Source: Clostridiales bacterium
Lineage (GTDB): Bacteria; Bacillota; Clostridia; Oscillospirales; Oscillospiraceae
Reading direction: 5' to 3'
DNA length: 35,509 nt
Assembly (NCBI GenBank): GCA_003522945.1
Contig: DPHR01000168.1
Span: 73,063 to 108,571, forward strand
The notes under the pieces were generated by a model. That model did no database searches. It was not told the origin of the DNA and saw only the letters and a list, made by a program, of their open reading frames with translations. Of the stretch, positions 30,986 to 35,509 are shown piece by piece (positions within the stretch are counted from its first letter, which is position 1; each line of letters begins with the position of its first letter). The translations under genes were made by a program, and so were the position numbers.

Positions 30986-31876
30986 TCAGGCACGCGGATG
31001 CGATTTCTGGTACACGTCCTTGAGCTGCTTTTTGACGAGCTGCGAATAGACCTGCGTGGAGCTGATATCCGCATGGCCGAGCATTTCCTGGATCGCACGG
31101 ATATCCGCGCCGTTTTCCAGCAGATGCGCAGCAAAGGAATGGCGCAGTGTGTGCGGCGTGATGTCCTTCTCGATGTGCGCCTTGGCCTGATAGGACTTGA
31201 TAATCTTCCAGAAGCCCTGCCGGGACATGCGCTCGCCGCTGACATTCACAAAGAGAGAGGTCTCATCCTTTCGCGCCAGCATCTGCGGGCGGACAAACTC
31301 CATATACTCGCTCAACGCCCGGATCGCCGCCGGATAGAGCGGGATAAACCGTTCCTTGTCGTGACTGATGCAGCGGATCGCGCCGGCTGTCAGATTCACG
31401 TCCGTCACGTTGAGCGAAATGAGCTCGCTCACACGGATGCCGGTGGCATACAGCAATTCCAGCATTGCCTTGTCGCGGTAGCCCTTGAAGTCGGTACACT
31501 CCGGCTGCTCAAGCAGCAGCTCGACCTCGCTGCTCGTGAGGATCTGCGGGAGCTTCTGCTCGCATTTATCCGGAACCAGCTTGCCGGTCGGGTTTTCGCT
31601 CACGATGCGCTGGAGAATGAGGAAGGTATAAAAGCATTTCAGCGACGCGATGGAGCGGGAAACGGTCGCTACCGATTTTCCCATCCCGCGAAGCCAGGAA
31701 ATGTATCCGTTCAGGACCTCCTCGTCCGCCTCGGTGTATCCGACAGTTTCGTGTGAGTCAAGGTATTCTCCGAACTGACGGATATCGCGGAGATACGAAC
31801 TCAGGGTGTTGCTGGAAGCCTTTTTCACATTCGTAAGGTAGTCTTTGAATTTTTCAAAGCATACGGAATTATCCAT
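30986..31876 (-). CDS. xerD: Tyrosine recombinase XerD-like
   Basis: A 296-residue tyrosine recombinase of the Xer size class, acting in chromosome-dimer resolution. Catalytic residues visible are Arg148 (TGIRVSEL), His242 and Arg245 (HTLRH), His268 (LGHAD) and nucleophile Tyr277 (TQVYSQL). The usual GKGxKER loop that carries the catalytic lysine reads SHDKER, so His172 stands where Lys is expected, with Lys174 close by. AGGAGG precedes the ATG. It follows the SpoIIM-like gene by 48 nt, a pairing also seen in other Firmicutes. Confidence 0.9.
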   Translation of the reverse strand: MDNSVCFEKFKDYLTNVKKASSNTLSSYLRDIRQFGEYLDSHETVGYTEADEEVLNGYISWLRGMGKSVATVSRSIASLKCFYTFLILQRIVSENPTGKLVPDKCEQKLPQILTSSEVELLLEQPECTDFKGYRDKAMLELLYATGIRVSELISLNVTDVNLTAGAIRCISHDKERFIPLYPAAIRALSEYMEFVRPQMLARKDETSLFVNVSGERMSRQGFWKIIKSYQAKAHIEKDITPHTLRHSFAAHLLENGADIRAIQEMLGHADISSTQVYSQLVKKQLKDVYQKSHPRA

Positions 31877-31924
31877 AGCAACGCCCTCCTTCCTCTTTTC
31901 TTTCTCTACTCTCTATGCTGTGCT

Positions 31925-32503
31925 TTATAGTAGTAACGGGATCAAAAGCTGCCGGACGAATGCCGCGGCAGACACGAGCAGCGCGGCGATCAGAAGCCGG
32001 TCTGCGGAAACGAACGAAAACCGGACGGTCGGATAGCCGCGGCAGGTTCGGTATATATCCAGAGAGGAGCAGAACGCCTCCTCGCCAAGCAAAAACAAAG
32101 CCGTAAGAGAAAAGAGAGCCGGGAGCCCTACGATGAGACAGGCTCTTCCCGCGGGGACGCCGCCCGCAAGCAGCACCGACACACTATAGGAAAGAAGGAA
32201 CCCCCGAAAAAGAAAAAGGATCGGGAGAAGCAAAAAGCCGAATAAAACGGCGGAAAGAAACACCGCGATGAAACACGGCGCGGAATATGTCCAGAGGAGC
32301 CGGAGGTATCCGGCCGAGCCCGAAAGAGAGGCGTCGGCAAGCGACGCGACAGACTCCGGAACCGGCGGGAAAATGCGTGATCCGGAAAGCGTCCCGAGCG
32401 ACGCGCCGAAAAGCATCGCCAGCGGCAAAACACGGCGGGCCGGCCGCGCAAGGCGTAAAATGCGCGGCGCTGAGATCGCCGCGTCATCCGGTGAAACGTT
32501 CAT
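31925..32503 (-). CDS. SpoIIM-like membrane protein
   Basis: A 192-residue protein with about five membrane segments: one near residues 25-45, two around FLLLPILFLFRGFLLSYSV (about 115-140), one near 145-165 and a C-terminal one. The central LPILFLFRGF...YSV pattern, the length, the C-terminal IPLLL and the position before xerD fit stage II sporulation protein M, part of the DMP peptidoglycan machinery for engulfment. Similarity is modest, so the call is tentative. ATG at 32503 was chosen, 7 nt after GAGG; a longer reading to 32545 has no ribosome-binding site. Confidence 0.5.
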   Translation of the reverse strand: MNVSPDDAAISAPRILRLARPARRVLPLAMLFGASLGTLSGSRIFPPVPESVASLADASLSGSAGYLRLLWTYSAPCFIAVFLSAVLFGFLLLPILFLFRGFLLSYSVSVLLAGGVPAGRACLIVGLPALFSLTALFLLGEEAFCSSLDIYRTCRGYPTVRFSFVSADRLLIAALLVSAAAFVRQLLIPLLL

Positions 32504-32571
32504 GTCGTCACCTCGCCTCGCGGCAAAAGAAACAACATAAAACAATAATTTACATAATCTGTTGTACGCAC

Positions 32572-32600
32572 ACTATACCGCAGATTCATAAAGTTATCAA
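32572..32600 (-). promoter_or_regulatory. Sigma-A-like promoter of the SpoIIM-like gene
   Basis: On the - strand: TTGATA (32600-32595), a 17-bp spacer and TATAGT (32577-32572). It gives a leader of about 60 nt before the ATG at 32503. Confidence 0.65.
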
Positions 32601-32798
32601 TCCCTTTTTCCACGTTTTTAGAATTTTGTGAATTATGTCCAGTTTTTATGTTAACTGCATTATGTTATCCTGTGTAACCGGATACCGAAAAACCATTGAA
32701 AATCAAGGATTTTTCACCGTATTTTGCGATTACGCTTTGTAATACCCCCAAGATGTCGGTGAAACAGCTCCGCTTATGTCAACTCTGTTATTTGATTC
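32601..32798. other. AT-rich noncoding interval with repeated TTATGT words
   Basis: No credible gene is seen between the SpoIIM-like promoter and the stop of the TIGR04086-like gene. The interval holds TTATGTCC (32633), TTATGTTAAC (32646), TTATGTTATC (32660) and TTATGTCAAC (32774). It also has a weak A-T hairpin at 32687-32715 and two copies of TTTGTAATAnCCC. A small RNA or operator region is possible; nothing is proven. Confidence 0.4.
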
Positions 32799-33221
32799 CT
32801 ATTTGTAATAGCCCGCGCGGCTTTTTCGTGATTTTTTGTTATTTTTGTTCATTTTTATGAAATACACGCCCGTCATCATCGCCGTCATAACGCACAGCGT
32901 TTTCAAAACGCAACCGATGTCCCAACCGTTCATCGGAAGACAGGCTCCGACAAGCAGCAAAATGAGTGCCGCGGCCAGCGCGGAAAGCGGGATATACGCA
33001 TACCCTCCCCTTCGCTTTCCGAAACAAAGACACTCGGACAATAGCGCCGCAAGACCGGCGCATACAAGTGCAGTAAGCTGCACCGACGTTTCCGGCAGCA
33101 CTCCCTCACGGATCAACAGCGCCGCCGGAAGCGCAAGCAGAAGCGACGCTCCTGCCATAATGCTTCCCGACCGCACGGCATCCGCAGCCTGCCCTTTCCG
33201 GTTCGGCTGTTGTTTGACCAT
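32799..33221 (-). CDS. Small membrane protein, TIGR04086-like
   Basis: A protein of 140 residues with about four membrane segments (roughly 21-38, 48-65, 78-95 and 105-122) and a basic tail ending KNNKKSRKSRAGYYK. It resembles the TIGR04086 membrane proteins, often found beside yajC in Clostridia; function unknown. ATG at 33221 is preferred because GGGGGTG sits at the right distance (core 7 nt away). An in-frame ATG at 33251 with AGGAA upstream would add ten residues. The site and start lie in the 3' arm of a terminator-like hairpin. Confidence 0.65.
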   Translation of the reverse strand: MVKQQPNRKGQAADAVRSGSIMAGASLLLALPAALLIREGVLPETSVQLTALVCAGLAALLSECLCFGKRRGGYAYIPLSALAAALILLLVGACLPMNGWDIGCVLKTLCVMTAMMTGVYFIKMNKNNKKSRKSRAGYYK

Positions 33222-33276
33222 AAAAACACCCCCGCAGATAAGTACGTTCATACTTATTCCTGCGGGGGTGTTTTTA
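33221..33276 (-). terminator. Large hairpin between yajC and the TIGR04086-like gene
   Basis: Perfect 17-bp arms (TAAAAACACCCCCGCAG and complement) continue, after a 2-nt bulge, into a 7-bp stem with a 6-nt loop. On the - strand the stem ends in TTTTTA directly at the next ATG. It is a strong terminator of yajC transcripts and also buries the next gene's ribosome-binding site. Confidence 0.85.
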
Positions 33277-33296
33277 TACGCCTGTGTCCGGTGCGA

Positions 33297-33701
33297 TCAG
33301 TTGCCCAGAGACTCCTCGGAATCGGAGGTCTCCTTGTTGGCGCCCTTGCCCTCATTGCTGGAGACCGCCCACTTGGTGATCTCGATGCGGACGCGGTCTT
33401 CGCCGGTCTCGAAGGTGAGCTTGTCGCCGGTGACGTGGACGACCTTGCCGACCATGCCGCCGATGGTGACGATCTTGTCGCCGACTTCGATGCTGTCACG
33501 CATCTCCTGCGCTTTCTTCTTGCGCTTCTTTTCGGGAACGATCATCAGGAAGTAGAACACAGCGATGATGACGACCATCATAACGATGCTCGTAATGCCG
33601 CTGGCGCCGGTAGCGGTTCCGTCCGCCGCAGCCATATTGCAGCCGGCAAACGCGAACATGGCAAAAACTACGCCAAGAACAGTTGCAAGGATTTTTTTCA
33701 T
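33297..33701 (-). CDS. yajC: YajC-family preprotein translocase subunit
   Basis: A 134-residue YajC protein, an accessory of the Sec translocon. The family core is a membrane segment (about 38-55) followed by IVPEKKRKKKAQEMRDSI and the GDKIVTIGGMVGKV motif. Before it lies an extra N-terminal signal-like segment ending AFAGC (Cys21), longer than the usual YajC start and resembling a lipobox. GGAGGG lies 7 nt before the ATG. It has its own promoter between tgt and itself, and ends in an acidic tail. Confidence 0.9.
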   Translation of the reverse strand: MKKILATVLGVVFAMFAFAGCNMAAADGTATGASGITSIVMMVVIIAVFYFLMIVPEKKRKKKAQEMRDSIEVGDKIVTIGGMVGKVVHVTGDKLTFETGEDRVRIEITKWAVSSNEGKGANKETSDSEESLGN

Positions 33702-33734
33702 GGGTTAACCCTCCAATGTGAATTACAAGTATTG

Positions 33735-33763
33735 ATTATACCGGTGTTTTCCGATAAAAGCAA
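33735..33763 (-). promoter_or_regulatory. Sigma-A promoter of yajC
   Basis: On the - strand: TTGCTT (33763-33758), a 17-bp spacer and TATAAT (33740-33735), just after the tgt stop. Confidence 0.8.
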
Positions 33764-33768
33764 GAAAA

Positions 33769-34899
33769 TTATATCCGCTTATCCAACTTTTCGACATACC
33801 GGTCGTGGAACGCCTGATACTGCCCCTCGTCGAGCGCTGCGCGGATCTTTTCCATCAGGGAATTATAGAAATAGAGATTGTGCATCACGCAGAAGCGAAG
33901 CGCCAGGATCTCCTCCGCCTTCATCAGATGGCGGAGATACGCGCGGCTGTACTTGCGGCAGACAGGGCAATGGCACTCGGGATCAATGGGGCGCTCGTCG
34001 CGCGCATACTTCTCGTTTTTGATATTGATGACCCCTTCCCAGGTATAGAGATGCCCGTGGCGGCCGTTGCGGGCGGGCATCACGCAGTCAAAGAAGTCCA
34101 CGCCGCGGTAGACTGCCTCGATGATATTTCCCGGCGTTCCGACGCCCATGAGATAGCGCGGCTTGTCCTGCGGCATATATTCCTCGACCGCAGAAATGGT
34201 ATCGTACATTTCCGCGGCGGTCTCCCCTACCGCGAGTCCGCCGATGGCATAACCGGGGAGATCAAGCTCCGCGATCTGCTGCATATGGCGAACGCGGAGA
34301 TCGTGGTACACTGCCCCCTGATTGATGCCCCAGAGCACCTGTCCGGGATTGACGGCGTTGTCCTCCGAGGTATAGCGCGCGAGAGCCTCCTTGCAGCGGG
34401 CGAGCCAGCGCACCGTGCGGTCGCACGACGCTTCGCAGTACTCCCGCGGCGCGGGAATGCCGACGCACTCGTCAAACGCCATGGCGATATCCGAGCCGAG
34501 ATTGGCCTGAATGCGCATACTCTCCTCGGGTCCCATGAAGATATGCCGACCGTCCACATGGGAATTGAAGTATACGCCCTCTTCCTTGATCCTGCGCAGC
34601 TGCGCAAGGGAAAAGATCTGAAATCCGCCGGAGTCGGTCAGGATCGGTCCGTCCCAGCGCATGAACTTATGCAGCCCGCCCATATCGCGGATCAGCTCGT
34701 CGCCCGGGCGGACGTGGAGATGATAGGTGTTGGAAAGCTCGACCTGGCAGCCGATCTCGCGCAGATCATCCGCGGAGAGGCCGCCCTTGATCGCCGCCTG
34801 CGTGCCGACGTTCATGAATACCGGCGTCTGCACCGTGCCGTGCGGCGTGGTATATTCGCCCCGTCGGGCGTGTCCTTCGAGCTTGATTCTTTTATACAT
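33769..34899 (-). CDS. tgt: Queuine/preQ1 tRNA-guanine transglycosylase
   Basis: A 376-residue enzyme that exchanges guanine-34 of GUN-anticodon tRNAs for preQ1. DSGGFQIFSL carries the catalytic Asp; FDECVGIPAPR, GVGTPGNIIEAV and FDCVMPARNGRHG follow; the C-terminal zinc site is CHCPVC...CVMH. AGGGGAG lies upstream of the ATG. It is 17 nt after queA, the next enzyme of queuosine synthesis, so both are one operon. Confidence 0.97.
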   Translation of the reverse strand: MYKRIKLEGHARRGEYTTPHGTVQTPVFMNVGTQAAIKGGLSADDLREIGCQVELSNTYHLHVRPGDELIRDMGGLHKFMRWDGPILTDSGGFQIFSLAQLRRIKEEGVYFNSHVDGRHIFMGPEESMRIQANLGSDIAMAFDECVGIPAPREYCEASCDRTVRWLARCKEALARYTSEDNAVNPGQVLWGINQGAVYHDLRVRHMQQIAELDLPGYAIGGLAVGETAAEMYDTISAVEEYMPQDKPRYLMGVGTPGNIIEAVYRGVDFFDCVMPARNGRHGHLYTWEGVINIKNEKYARDERPIDPECHCPVCRKYSRAYLRHLMKAEEILALRFCVMHNLYFYNSLMEKIRAALDEGQYQAFHDRYVEKLDKRI

Positions 34900-34916
34900 T
34901 TGTACTCCCCTTATCG

Positions 34917-35509
34917 TTAATGGATAAACATCGCGTCGCCGAAGGAGAAGAAGCGGTAGCGTTCCTTTACCGCCTCCTCATAAGCGCGCAGGACGTTTTC
35001 GCGCCCGGCCAGCGCGGAGACGAGCATGATGAGCGTACTCTCCGGCAGGTGGAAATTGGTCACAAGCGCGTCAATGGCCTTGAAGCGGTAGCCCGGATAG
35101 ATGAAAATGTCCGTCCAGCCGCTTTTCGGCTGCAATATGCCGTCTTCGCCGGTAAAGCTCTCGAGCGTCCGGCAGGAGGTTGTTCCGACAGAGATCACTC
35201 GCCCGCCGTTTGCGTGCGTGCGGTTTACGATGTCCGCCGTCTCCTGACTCACCATACAGAATTCCGCGTGCATCGGGTGATCCTCGATATTGTCCTCCTT
35301 GACCGGACGGAATGTGCCGAGTCCGACGTGCAGCGTAACATAGGCGAGCGAAACGCCTTTATCGGCGATGCGCTGCAGAAGCTCCGGCGTGAAGTGCAGC
35401 CCCGCCGTCGGCGCCGCCGCGGAACCGGGGTCGCGGGAATATACCGTTTGGTAACGCTCCTTGTCCGTCAGCTCTTCCTTGATATACGGCGGCAGCGGCA
35501 TTTTGCCGA
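34917..35509 (-). CDS. queA: S-adenosylmethionine:tRNA ribosyltransferase-isomerase (5' truncated)
   Basis: The C-terminal part (about 197 codons) of QueA, which adds the ribosyl part of SAM to preQ1 in tRNA, giving epoxyqueuosine. Motifs seen are MPLPPYI, AAPTAGLHFT, VTLHVGLGTFRPV, SVGTTSCRTLES, TDIFIYPG and NFHLPESTLIMLVSA. The frame stays open to the right edge, so roughly the first 145 residues lie outside; the Met at 35501 is internal (it follows Gly-Lys in the same frame). It precedes tgt. Confidence 0.96.
   Translation of the reverse strand, partial: GKMPLPPYIKEELTDKERYQTVYSRDPGSAAAPTAGLHFTPELLQRIADKGVSLAYVTLHVGLGTFRPVKEDNIEDHPMHAEFCMVSQETADIVNRTHANGGRVISVGTTSCRTLESFTGEDGILQPKSGWTDIFIYPGYRFKAIDALVTNFHLPESTLIMLVSALAGRENVLRAYEEAVKERYRFFSFGDAMFIH

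Noticed and set aside
32646..32656. TTATGTTAACT near xerD resembling a XerD half-site of dif
   Set aside because: No XerC-like half-site is found at the required 6-bp spacing on either side.

Overview
The window reads as chromosomal DNA of a spore-forming, Gram-positive member of the Clostridia. The evidence is spoIVA, a cwlD-type amidase, a SpoIIM-like protein, the MEP isoprenoid genes dxs and ispA, and a gene order typical of Firmicutes (asp23-nusB-xseA-xseB-ispA-dxs-tlyA-nadK-argR-recN). Coding DNA is clearly GC-rich and intergenic DNA AT-rich, which suits an Oscillospirales/Ruminococcaceae-type gut bacterium. That placement is inference. I see no rRNA, tRNA, CRISPR array, insertion sequence or prophage.

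Left part, mostly + strand (1-8178): the end of a small zinc-ribbon protein, a DUF1858 redox-disulfide protein with its own promoter, trmK, a Nif3-like gene, spoIVA behind a sequence matching the sigma-E consensus, an aspartate-type aminotransferase, a cwlD-type amidase, radA and a XerC-like recombinase. Middle part (8207-16590): a cell-surface glycan group. An MBOAT O-acyltransferase and a DHHW/AlgX-like partner (+) converge on a PMT-family glycosyltransferase and a second GT-C enzyme (-). A third large GT-C-like membrane protein (+) diverges from the second. The two - strand enzymes each carry an extra lectin-like domain, and the divergent promoters appear to share one palindromic -35 box.

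Right part, almost entirely - strand (16677-35509), read right to left: queA (cut by the window edge), tgt, yajC, a small TIGR04086-like membrane protein, a SpoIIM-like gene, xerD, then a long chain of overlapping housekeeping genes. The first block is asp23-nusB-xseA-lipoprotein-xseB-ispA, closed by a terminator. The second is dxs-tlyA-nadK-argR-recN-tyrS-psuK-psuG, with its own promoter. A rubrerythrin-thioredoxin pair follows. Most junctions overlap by 1-4 nt, so translation is probably coupled. A Big_2-type lipoprotein sits between the two exonuclease VII subunit genes, and pseudouridine salvage is joined to tyrS.

The most interesting regulatory idea concerns cwlD. A long hairpin hides its ribosome-binding site and TTG start in read-through RNA, while a sigma-E-like -10 box lies inside the hairpin loop. 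A sporulation transcript starting there would lack the 5' arm and could be translated. A related arrangement, with a terminator stem containing the next gene's ribosome-binding site, occurs between yajC and the TIGR04086-like gene.
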